Positions 1 through 9,979 of a stretch of DNA of 64,000 bases are shown here, one piece after another. The notes beneath the pieces are model-generated. The model made no database searches, was not told where the DNA came from, and worked only from the letters and a program-made list of their open reading frames with translations. A program made the translations under genes and the position numbers. Origin of the DNA: Thinopyrum elongatum (taxonomy: Eukaryota > Streptophyta > Magnoliopsida > Poales > Poaceae); the NCBI GenBank assembly GCA_011799875.1, contig CM022303.1, positions 544,637,632 through 544,701,631 of the forward strand, given 5' to 3'. The number at the start of each line of letters is the position of its first letter. The stretch's first letter is position 1.

Positions 1-1685
1 GGACGAATGGACCGCGCATTCGGATTCGTCTCGTCGTTCTGAGCAACTTTCATGTACAAAGTTTTTCGATCTGAGCTACGGATTATTTCCTACGATTTTC
101 TAAAGATTTTATTGATTATTTGGAATTGTTTTAATTCAAAAAAATCATTATTACATCAGCCTGATGTCATGCTGACATCAGCAGTCAACTTTGACTGTTG
201 ACTGGTCAAACTGACCAGTGGGTCCCACACGTCATTGTCTGTTTTGTTAATTAACAGTTTAATTATACTAATTACAGATTAATTAGGCTAACTAATTGAT
301 TAACTTAGTTAAATAGAATTAATTAGGTTATTTATTTATTTATTTATTTTTATTAGTTTTTATTACATTTTCATTTCCTTTTATTTTCTGGGGGCTGGGC
401 CCCACGTGTCATTGACCCAGGGGGGGTTGGGCCCCACCTGGCAGTGGCACTGGGCCACTGCTGGGTGTCAACGCGCGCGCGCACGTGGACAGCACGTGGC
501 GACGCGGCTACGGGTGCGCGCCGACGCGGGGAGCGGCGAGGCAAGCGGCGTGGCGCAGGCAGCAACGGGAGGCCGGCGAGCGGCGGGAGGCGGGCACGCG
601 GGTGAGCGGAGGCAGGCGCATCAGCGGGCGCCGTGAGCGGTGCGGCGAGCAGGGCAACCGCGGGGAGGCAGGGCGCGTTGCGGGGATGGGCACGGCCAGC
701 GAGCAGAGGCGGGGCCAGGGCGTGCACGCGCGAGTGAAGCGGCGGTGGCGCGGGACGCGAGCGGCGGAGCACGCGCAGGCGCGATGGGCGCGCGCGGTCA
801 GGCGCCGGACACGGCAGGGCCACGGCCAGGGTGTGCGCGCGGCGAGCAGCAGCAGCACAGAGGGGAAAAGGAGAGGAGGCAGCGGCGCTCACAGCGTTGT
901 AGGGGAGAGGGGGCGGCGAGGCATGAGGAGGCGGCTCGGGGACGGCGAGGCGACGAGGGGCGACGGGTGGGGTGGTCAGGGCGGCTGCCGTGCGGCGATG
1001 GCCGGCGGGGTCGGACGCGCCTGGAGTCTGGCGCGAGGGGGAGCTCGAGCTCCTCCTCCTCGATCCCGATCCAGTTCTGGATCGGATCGGGGGGGAGGGG
1101 ATGTGGATCAGGCTGACGTGGGGGGAGGGGGACTGAGCTAGGGTTGGGGAGAGGGGTTAAGTAGTGGGCTAGGCGGGCCGGCCTGGTTGGGCTGGTTGGC
1201 CCAGGGTGGGGGGGGGAAGGGGGTTCTGTTTTATTTTTATTTCATCTTTTTCTTATTTTTGTTTTCTGTTTTGCAAATCATTTGGGCACTAAATGGTTTT
1301 TTGTAAAATATGAGACCTAGCCCATAAATCACAGTGCATTGTATGCCAATGCAATAAAATGGTTTTGAGTACAAAGGTTTTCATTTGGGATTTTATTTAA
1401 TTAAAAAGGTATTAAATAGTGTTGTTTTACTGCTGTTTGAGTCAGTTAATTAATTTTAGTGAATGTTGGTTATAATTTTAGAATTGTCTCTGGAATATTT
1501 ACTATTTATTGAACATTTTAGTTTCTATGTTGAACAACTTTTATTTTCCAATTTCAGTTTGAATTTCCATTTGAATTTGAATTTGAAAAGAGATATGATA
1601 CTAGTGATGATTAAGCACTGTTGATCATGATGACATGGCATAATCAATAGGGTGATCACTGTAGCTTAATACATGGGGTGTTACA
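1..1685 (+). mobile_element. 3' part of a Gypsy-type LTR (fragment I)
   Basis: The stretch ends in GGGGTGTTACA at 1685, a typical CA-ending LTR terminus, and the CACTA tandem repeat resumes at 1686 in register with its other units. Positions 1-430 match, on the opposite strand, the stretch around 48240-48750, including the paired gtcaac/gttgac motifs, so it belongs to the same LTR family as fragments G and H. About 430-1140 is very GC-rich and open in several frames on both strands. I read these open frames as a composition effect, because no domain is recognisable and codons for Arg, Ala and Gly dominate. The 5' part of the LTR lies outside the window. Confidence 0.7.
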
Positions 1686-2600
1686 CTCCCTCTAACTTGG
1701 CACTGTTATATGTGGTTGCATGTTATGTATGATGTCTAGCTTGTATTGCTTCTAATTTTGTTGAATTCCATCTGCTTACTTTACACATTATACTTGTGAA
1801 TAAGACACGTGTTTCTGTTTCTAGAACATACAATATTTGTCTATCACACCATGTTCTTACATTAAAGTACTACTGTTGTGTAACCTGCAACAATCACTTA
1901 TCATAAGACACGTTTAACTTGGGAGTGTGATATAGGTTACATCTCGCATTCTTTTCTAGCTTGTACTACTTCTAGTTTGTTGAAATGGCACTTATGACAA
2001 GATAGTTTTAACTTGGTAGAGTGATATTTGTTGCATCTTTCATATGGTGTCTAGCTTTCATTGCTTCTAATTTGTTAAAATGCCTTCTGCTTAGTGTACA
2101 CATCATAGCTATGAATATGCAATGCTGTCCTTTTTTCTTACACATTCAATCGTCCTATCATGTGGTCGCCTTACATTAAAGTGGTGCTCGGTAGCATCCT
2201 ACAACAATGAGTTCTGAAAAGCGAATTTTCATTCATTTTTCTTGTGGGTTTGACTTGACAAGGCAATAAAATTAAGAAAGAGGAAGGAAAAAAATAAGGC
2301 AGGGACTAATGGCGGTCTTCCGGCGAAACCGGCATCCCAGGTGCTTTCTCTAGCTTGGCAGTGTGATATTGTCTTGCATGTTGCATACGGTGTCTAGCTT
2401 GCGTTGCTTGTAATTTGATTAAATTACTTCTGCTTAGTTTACACAAATAGTTGTGAATATGCCATGCCGTCCTATTTTTCGTACATATTCCATCCTTGTA
2501 TCATGTGTTTGCCTTACATCAAAGTAGTGATTGTCAGTATCATGCATGAATGAGTTCTGAAGAGTGAATTTTATTGCTTTTTCTTGTCGGTTTTACGTGA

Positions 2601-2796
2601 CAATGCAAAATCAATAAAGCGGAAGGAAATTAGCAAGGCAGTGGATAAAGGTGCTCCTTCCAAACAACTAAAACGGAGGGCCTCTACAGATTCTACTCCG
2701 CCATCCCCCCAAGAAGATTTGCAAGACAACACATGCATAGACACTCAACGTAGTTGTGTTGTTGATGAGCGCGTCTCCTCTAGTCCACCATCACAT
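2601..2796 (+). pseudogene. Duplicated first-exon-like segment, unit 1
   Basis: The frame reads a lysine- and arginine-rich peptide (KSIKRKEISKAVDKG, then KQLKRR) followed by a Ser/Pro/Asp tail. It occupies the same position relative to the upstream motif (ctttttcttgtcgg) as the start of the CACTA gene at 5862. The basic clusters resemble nuclear localisation signals. A possible donor follows at the unit border. It is probably a tandem copy of exon 1, not a separate gene. Confidence 0.5.
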
Positions 2797-3714
2797 GTGC
2801 TCCCTCTAACTTGGCACTGTTATATGTGGTTGCATGTTATGTATGATGTCTAGCTTGTATTTCTTCTAATTTTGTTGAATTCCATCTGCTTACTTTACAC
2901 ATTATACTTGTGAATAAGACACATGTTCCTGTTTCTAGAACATACAATATTTGTCTATCACACCATGTTCTTACATTAAAGTACTACTGTTGTGTAACCT
3001 GCAACAATCACTTATCATAAGACACGTTTAACTTGGGAGTGTGATATAGGTTACATCTCGCATTCTTTTCTAGCTTGTACTACTTCTAATTTGTTGAAAT
3101 GGCACTTATGACAAGACAGTTTTAACTTGGTAGAGTGATATTTGTTGCATCTTTCATATGGTGTCTAGCTTTCATTGCTTCTAATTTGTTAAAATGCCTT
3201 CTGCTTAGTGTACACATCATAGCTATGAATATGCAATGCTGTCCTTTTTTCTTACACATTCAATCGTCCTATCATGTGGTCGCCTTACATTAAAGTGGTG
3301 CTCGGTAGCATCCTACAACAATGAGTTCTGAAAAGCGAATTTTCATTCATTTTTCTTGTGGGTTTGACTTGACAAGGCAATAAAATTAAGAAAGAGGAAG
3401 GAAAAAAATAAGGCAGGGACTAATGGCGGTCTTCCGGCGAAACCGGCATCCCAGGTGCTTTCTCTAGCTTGGCAGTGTGATATTGTCTTGCATGTTGCAT
3501 ACGGTGTCTAGCTTGTATTGCTTGTAATTTGATTAAATTACTTCTGCTTAGTTTACACAAATAGTTGTGAATATGCCATGCCGTCCTATTTTTCGTACAT
3601 ATTCCATCCTCGTATCATGTGTTTGCCTTACATCAAAGTAGTGATTGTCAGTATCATGCATGAATGAGTTCTGAAGAGTGAATTTTATTGCTTTTTCTTG
3701 TCGGTTTTACTTGA

Positions 3715-3911
3715 CAATGCAAAATCAATAAAGCGGAAGGAAATTAGCAAGGCAGTGGATAAAGGTGCTCCTTCCAAACAACTGAAACGGAGGGCCTCTA
3801 CAGATTCTACTCCGCCATCCCCCTCAAGAAGATTTGCAAGACAACACATGCATAGACACTCAACGTAGTTGTGTTGATGATGAGCACGTCTCCTCTAGTC
3901 CACCATCACAG
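3715..3911 (+). pseudogene. Duplicated first-exon-like segment, unit 2 (frameshifted)
   Basis: It begins with the same KSIKRKEISKAVDKG peptide as unit 1. One extra base in the run of C near 3822 (ccccctcaag against cccccccaag) shifts the frame and gives an early stop. The possible donor cacag|gtgc is still present at the end. Confidence 0.5.
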
Positions 3912-4829
3912 GTGCTCCCTCTAACTTGGCACTGTTATATGTGGTTGCATGTTATGTATGATGTCTAACTTGTATTGCTTCTAATTTTGTTGAATTCCAT
4001 CTGCTTACTTTACACATTATACTTGTGAATAAGACACGTGTTCCTGTTTCTAGAACATACAATATTTGTCTATCACACCATGTTCTTACATTAAAGTACT
4101 ACTGTTGTGTAACCTGCAACAATCACTTATCATAAGACACGTTTAACTTAGGAGTGTGATATAGGTTACATCTCGCATTCTTTTCTAGCTTGTACTACTT
4201 CTAATTTGTTGAAATGGCACTTATGACAAGACAGTTTTAACTTAGTAGAGTGATATTTGTTGCATCTTTCATATGGTGTCTAGCTTTCATTGCTTCTAAT
4301 TTGTTTAAATGCCTTCTGCTTAGTTTACACATCATAGCTATGAATATGCAATGCTGTCCTTTTTTCTTACACATTCAATCATCCTATCATGTGGTCACCT
4401 TACATTAAAGTGGTGCTTGGTAGCATCCTGCATCAATGAGTTCTGAAAAGCGAATTTTCATTCATTTTTCTTGTGGGTTTGACTTGACAAGGCAATAAAA
4501 TTAAGAAAGAGGAAGGAAAAAAATAAGGCAGGGACTGATGGCGGTCTTCCGGCGAAACCGGCATCCCAGGTGCTTTCTCTAGCTTGGCAGTGTGATATTT
4601 TCTTGCATGTTGCATACGGTGTCTAGCTTGTATTGCTTGTAATTTGATTAAATTACTTCTGCTTAGTTTACACAAATAGTTGTGAATATGCCATGCCGTC
4701 CTGTTTTTCGTACATATTCCATCCTCGTATCATGTGTTTGCCTTACATCAAGGTAGTGATTGTCAGTATCATGCATGAATGAGTTCTGAAGAGAAAATTT
4801 TATTGCTTTTTCTTGTCGCTTTTACTTGG

Positions 4830-5025
4830 CAATGCAAAATCAATAAAGCAGAAGGAAATTAGCAAGGCAGTGGATAAAGGTGATCCTTCCAAACAACTGA
4901 AACGGAGGGCCTCTACACATTCTACTCTGCCATCCCCCCAGCAAGATTTGGAAGACAACACATGCATAGACACTCAACGTAGCTGTGTTGATGATGAGCA
5001 CGTCTCCCCTAGTCCACCATCATAG
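4830..5025 (+). pseudogene. Duplicated first-exon-like segment, unit 3
   Basis: This copy reads KSIKQKEISKAVDKG and continues in frame to a TAG at 5023-5025, where the other units have cacag. The basic KQLKRR cluster is kept. It is the copy closest to the real gene start and differs by scattered point changes. Confidence 0.5.
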
Positions 5026-5028
5026 GTG

Positions 5029-5861
5029 CTCCCACTAACATGGCACTGTTATATGTGGTTGCATGTTATGTATGATGTCTAGCTTGTATTGCTTCTAATT
5101 TTGTTGAATTCCATCTGCTTACTTTACTCATTATACTTGAGAATAAGACATGTGTTCCTGTTTCTAGAACATACAATATCTGTCTATCACACCATGTTCT
5201 TACATCAAAGTACTACTGTTGTGTAACCTGCAACAATCACTTTTCACAAGACACATTTAACTTGGAGTCTGATATAGTTTACATCTCGCATTATTTTCTA
5301 GCTTGTACTACTAATTTGTTGAAATGGCACTAATGACGAGACATTTTTAACTTGGTAGAGTGATATTCGTTGCGTCTTACATATGGTGTCTAGCTTTCAT
5401 TGCTTCTAATTTGTTGAAATGCCTTCTGCTTAGTTTACACATCATAGCTGTGAATATGCAATGCTGTGAATATGCAATGGCACTAATGACGAGAGACCTT
5501 TAACTTGGTAGTGTGATGTTGTTTGCATCTTGCATATGATTTATTTCTTGTACTGCTTCATGTTTGTTTAAATGCCTAAATGCCAGTTATGACGAGACAC
5601 TGTTAACTTGGTAGAGCGATATTTGTAGCATCTTTCATATGGTGTCTACCTTCCATTGCATTGCTTCTAATTTATTGAAATGCCTTCTGCTTAGTTTACA
5701 CATCATAGTTCTGACTATCTCATCCTGTCCTGTTTTTTGTACATATTACATCCTCCTATCAAGCGGTTGTCTAACATCAAAGTTCAGTTAGTCTGTATCA
5801 CTCATCAATTTGTTCTGAAGAACTAAAATTTTATTCCTTTTTCTTGTCGGCTTGACTTGAC
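5029..5861 (+). repeat. Degenerate fourth unit leading into the CACTA gene
   Basis: The start matches the tandem unit, but the stretch carries many substitutions and rearranged partial copies of the ctagctt...cttctaatttgttgaaatgcc motif near 5290, 5400 and 5670. It ends with ttcttgtcggcttgacttgaca just before the ATG at 5862, the same lead-in found before each exon-like copy. It probably serves as promoter and 5' leader of the CACTA gene. I see no clear TATA box. Confidence 0.6.
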
Positions 5862-8195
5862 ATGGCACAGAGAAAGAGGAAGGAACACAGAATGGCAGGG
5901 GATGGTGTTAGTACTCAGGACGCATGGAAATGGAAGCGGAAGAAATATGCAGATTCTGCTAGTACTGATGGTGCAATAGAAGGTCAAAGTCCACCGGAAA
6001 ATTGTACAAACACGGTATCCCGTGCTACACCAGCTGCAAAGAAATCCAAATAGAAACTAATAGCTGCCACCAAACAAGCAGCGACAGCCCTAGTTGTTGC
6101 AACACCTTCCACAGTACCAACAGCTGCACGAGTTACTCGTTTGTCAACTCAGCTAGCGGCAAGTTCCCAAGCTCCCTTGCCTCCTGACACTACTTCTGAA
6201 GCACTCTTGACACAAGACGAGTTGGCAAGATCAGATGAACCTTGTGAGCTTCAACATCAAGAAGGTAGTTGCTGGAGTCAAGTTATAGTTGCATGCTTCT
6301 TTATATGTAGTCTCACAGTTTGATGTACACTAACACTTCCTATGTTCGTTGTTGGACTAGCACCTAGGCACAAGAGGAAACAGACATCAGGGATAATGCT
6401 CGATAGGTTAACTAAATCTAGAGGAGGAAGATTGGAGATCCATTTTGAGGTAGGTTTAAAAAGGCCACGTGATGCTACAGAGTCAGCCAAGTTAGTATCA
6501 GAGGCAGCGGTTGCCGTTAGGTGTCATGCACGTATCCTCCCAACATGGATTCAGTACAGGAATGACAAAGACGAACCCCAGTTCAACACCTTCCTCGACC
6601 ATTTATTTGTAAGTATGGTTATGTATGGAAATTAGTAATATCGTCTTGCTCTGTCCCATACTTTCTAGGTTGCTGGTAATGAGACTCCCATAATTTTCAA
6701 CAGATGAGGTTCAAGTTGGATAGCCAAGATGATGCAACCAGACAAGCATGCACCCATGTTTTCAAGTCTGCTCTGCGACAGTATCGGTATAACTTGAGGA
6801 AAACTCACTTTGAAGGCAAGGCTAACAGTGAACTTGCCCAAACATCTCCAGTGGAAAATATATCGGATGAAGACTGGAGAGGCCTCGTTAAACACTGGTC
6901 TGATCTAAAGTATCAAGTACGTTATATATATGTGATCAGATCACATGTTGAACTCCTATTTATGCATGTGCCTCACAAATCTATCTTCTTGTAGGTGAAC
7001 TGTTCAAAGAACAAGGCCAACCGTACGAAAGTGAAATTCCAACAGACGACAGGATCTCGTAGCTATATTGCACACTGCGAGGCTCTTGTAATTAGCTGTT
7101 GTTTCACTCTTTTCGCCGTGCCATATTATCAGATCTATATTGACTTGTTCCAAATGCAGAGGAAAGCCCACAAGGACCAAAAAGTACCTGAACCAAATGT
7201 TGTGGAAATCTTCAAGGACTGTCACACCAGCAAGACGAAGGGCATGACTACACCAGTCAAAGACGCTGTTGTAAGTCCTTAATCCTCATGCCTTTTAACT
7301 ACTACTTACTCTGACTTGTTCATTGAACTGCACGGTTTGCAGCCAATGTCTATTACTCTTTTCAATTTTATACACAATTGTCTTAGCGTATCATTGCACC
7401 TTACAAGGTTTAAAAGAGAGGAGTGATGTTCCTTTGATCTTGATCTGTAATCTAGTTCCATGCTAGACTTGTCTACACAATGTTACAATTGCCTATTTGT
7501 CTGTTCTCAGTTGTTTTGTGATATGAATGATGTCATACTATGCTTACCATATTATAAATTTTGTCTCTTTATCCTTATCTGTTAATACAATGTGAAGAAA
7601 TAGACAATACATTAGCCATGGTACATGGTCATATGTTTGGAACCTGGTTTTATTATGTACTTTGCAGTAAAATACAACTAATATTTAACACGGGTTCACC
7701 AGAATAAGTTCTGTATATAAACCAAAGCTATTTTGTTTGGTTTTGCTGCCTCCTTAATATCTTCTGTTCTGGTACTACTAATGTAAAAACTAAGCTTTTC
7801 AGAAAGCTATGGAACAAATGGTGGAACCACCACCTTCTGAAGGTGATGAGGCAACTATAACCGCAATGTCACCTCTTGCTGCAGTGGGTCAGTACCTGTC
7901 CACTAACAGTGCCAAAAGCATGTTCCTACATAATACTGGGTTGGTTGTTAAGGCAATCTCGTCCAAACTGCCTCATGATCAAGATATGCAAGCTCAAAAC
8001 AATGTTATATCTTCGCTCCAGACACAAGTCCATTCCCTAACAGAGACCCTTTGTGAAACAAGGACAGCCATTGTTCGATGTCGTCAAGATATGCATGGTT
8101 TTGAAACCAGACTATCAGACATTTGCTATGTTGTTCAGGAGCCTAGGAGAAATGAAGGCGAAGGTTATGGTGCTCCATCAGACAGTACAGCATGA
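5862..8195 (+). pseudogene. CACTA gene of the plant Ptta/En-Spm transposase type, six exons
   Basis: Consistent exons are 5862-6264, 6361-6608, 6704-6916, 6995-7087, 7160-7270 and 7803-8195, all with GT/AG introns; every junction after the first is phase 0. The model gives about 486 codons. The N-terminus is basic (MAQRKRKEHR), followed by an Ala/Thr-rich stretch. Exons 2-5 hold the conserved core (WIQYRN, DEDWRGLVKHWSDLKY, NRTKVKFQQTTGSRSY, IFKDCHTSKTKG) that I know from the plant transposase (Ptta/En/Spm, Transposase_24) family, whose TNP1-like members bind subterminal repeats. Exon 6 looks helical and may be a coiled coil. One in-frame TAG at 6051-6053 breaks exon 1, unless it is spliced out or translation starts downstream. 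Splicing and function are inferred. Confidence 0.75.
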
Positions 8196-8708
8196 AAACG
8201 TAACAGTCAGGTCAAATGAACTGAGCTTCTGAACTTCTGGTGGTGCATTTATCTGATAGACTGTTAACTTTTATGCCAACCTTCCTTTTGTTTTATGGTT
8301 GTAATTTGTTTTGTTACGATACAAAATTTGTTCTTAACGTGCAACGACCGGCTCAAGAAAACAGCAAGCCATTTTTGTATAGTGTAGGGTGTTCCCTATA
8401 TTTGCGCTGGTGGCGAACTTTCATGCCCAGTGGATGTAATCTGTGCAATCGCCTTAATAGCCTAGCATTCGTTTCTGGCTTATTTATTTCCCTAGTCTTC
8501 TTTTTCCTTGGTTTGCTAGTGGCCGCAATAATCATGGGCCATATACGGACCGTGGTAACCTTGAGCCTGCTACGGTCCGTAGGATCCATGGGCCTCCTAC
8601 GGGCCGTTGGATAAATGGGCCTCCAACGGGCCGTAGAATCAGTGGGCCTTGGGCCGTCAGATAAATGGGCCCACAGGGGCCGTAAACGGGGGTAATTGTA
8701 TCGGGCCA
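8196..8708 (+). other. 3' flank of the CACTA gene and left part of the subterminal repeats
   Basis: After the stop codon come about 320 bp of AT-rich 3' flank without a convincing ORF. From about 8520 the sequence turns into short repeats built on tGGGCCgt and cctACGGgccgt, about every 20-30 bp. These are typical CACTA subterminal motifs, the presumed binding sites of the element's own protein. The block is cut at 8708 by element A and resumes at 23898. Confidence 0.75.
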
Positions 8709-8989
8709 TGATACGTCTCCAACGTACCTATAATTTATGAAGTATTCATGCTGCTATATTATCATTCTTGGATGTTTTATAATCATTTTATAGCAACTTT
8801 ATATCATTTTTTGGGACTAACTTATTGACATAGTGCCAAGCGCCAGTTGCTGTTTTTTGCTTGTTTTTTACATCGCAGAAAATCAATACCAAACGGAGTC
8901 CAAACATAGCGAAACTTTTTGTGGATTTTTTATGGACCAGAAGACATCCAATGGGCCAGAGCAGCACCTGGGGGGTGCCCCGAGGGGGG

Positions 8990-9041
8990 CACAACCCACC
9001 AGGGCGCGCCTGGGCCCCCAGGCATGCCCCGGTGGGTTGTG
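8990..9041. repeat. Long inverted repeat beside the LTR promoter
   Basis: The arms CACAACCCACC and GGTGGGTTGTG flank a GC-rich centre with nested pairing (GCCTGGG/CCCAGGC). The same structure occurs in the LTRs of A, D, E and family C and inside the family C internal region. It lies about 40 bp upstream of the TATA box. Confidence 0.85.
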
Positions 9042-9077
9042 CCCACCTCGGTGGTCTCCCGCACCGCCTCTTTGCCC

Positions 9078-9084
9078 TATAAAT
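9078..9084 (+). promoter_or_regulatory. TATA box of the element A 5' LTR
   Basis: TATAAAT lies in the context ccctataaattg, ~40 bp after the inverted repeat. The matching box in the 3' LTR is at 13324-13330. Confidence 0.65.
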
Positions 9085-9245
9085 TGCCAAATATTCCAAA
9101 AACCCTCGAGAAGACCCTAGATCAGAAGTTCCACCGCCGCAAGCCTCTATAGCCACGAAAAACCAATCTAGACCCCGTTCCGGCACCCTGCCGGAGGGGG
9201 AAATCATCACCGATGGCCATCTTCATCATCCCGACGGCCACCATG

Positions 9246-9979
9246 ATGAAGAAGAATTCAATAAAATGTTTGGCATAAATGATGAGCATGATTGCAATGT
9301 TGTTAGTATGAATTTTGTGAATATCCATGATGCTAATGATATGCAAAGCCATAAGCTTGGGGATGCTATGTTTGATGAAGATGATATTTTTAGTCCCCTA
9401 AGTTTTGATGAGAATATTAACTATGATGAAAGCATGCCTCCTATTTATGATGATTATGGTGATGACATGTATGCTATAAAGAGTAATGATATCCATGAAA
9501 CTTTTCATCATGATTTTAATGCTCAATATGATTATGCCAATCAAGGATCACATGATAGCTATTTTGTTGAGTTTGCTCCCACTACTATTCATGATAATAA
9601 ATTTTCTTATGTGGTGAGTAAGAAAATTTCTATGCTTATGCATCATTGAAAGAGTGCTTTATGTGATAGCTATATTGTTTAATTCATTCATGATGCTACT
9701 GAAAATTATTATGAGAGAGGGACATATGCTTTTACATATTTCAATAATATCAAGTTTCCCCTCTTTATGTTGAAAATCTTGAAGTTTTGCTTGTTTTGCT
9801 TTCCTATGCTAGTTGATTCTTGCTCCCATAAATTGTTTGCTCACAAAATCCCTATGCATAGGAAGTGGGTTAGACTTAAATGTGTTTGTCATGTAATTCA
9901 TGATGCTCTTGTTATGTTTCAATTCTTATCTTTTATGCGAGCACCATTGAAATCATCATGCCTAGCTAAAAGGCATTAA
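9246..9979 (+). pseudogene. Decayed acidic ORF of element A
   Basis: The translation 9266-9649 (rich in Asp, His, Asn and Tyr) and, after stops, 9690-9979 aligns with the C-terminal two thirds of the intact 333-codon ORF of element D. Matching segments include NYYERG, a hydrophobic run, and FAHKIPMHRKWVRLK against FAYKMLMHRKYVRLK. The N-terminal part was removed by the deletion that also took the end of the LTR. I recognise no domain. The stop near 9648 and shifts near 9660 make it non-functional. Confidence 0.65.

Larger units (their letters stand above)
1686..5028 (+). repeat. Three tandem 1.11-kb units inside the CACTA element
   Basis: The landmark CTCCCTCTAAC/CTCCCACTAAC recurs at 1686, 2800, 3915 and 5029, giving units of 1114, 1115 and 1114 bp that are nearly identical by eye. 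Each unit contains two related half-units, one starting near the landmark and one near a TTTCTCTAGCTTGG motif (for example 2344). Each half ends in a short basic, exon-like segment followed by a possible splice donor (cccag|gtgc or cacag|gtgc). The array lies directly upstream of the CACTA gene and appears to be a multiplied form of its first-exon region. Confidence 0.88.
8709..9245 (+). repeat. Truncated 5' LTR of element A
   Basis: It aligns with the first ~537 bp of the 3' LTR starting at 12955, with roughly 4% differences by eye, which suggests an insertion clearly older than B. The rest of the LTR, the primer binding site and the start of the internal region are missing. The junction lies at a short shared motif (gatgaaga) near 9243-9252. 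It contains the promoter-side inverted repeat at 8990-9041 and a TATA box at 9078. Confidence 0.85.

Noticed and set aside
371..1141. Overlapping long open frames on both strands in GC-rich sequence
   Set aside because: They are open in several frames at once, rich in Ala, Arg and Gly, lack any domain, and lie in LTR sequence related to fragments G and H.
2300..4570. Tandem units as a centromeric or subtelomeric satellite
   Set aside because: The unit count is low, and the units lie within a CACTA element and contain copies of its first-exon region.
8788..9210. Minus-strand 140-codon ORF and plus-strand companions in the A LTR, with relatives at 13034-13402, 39224-39511 and 59766-60188
   Set aside because: They all cross the GC-rich inverted repeat and promoter region of LTRs; open frames on both strands come from the palindrome.
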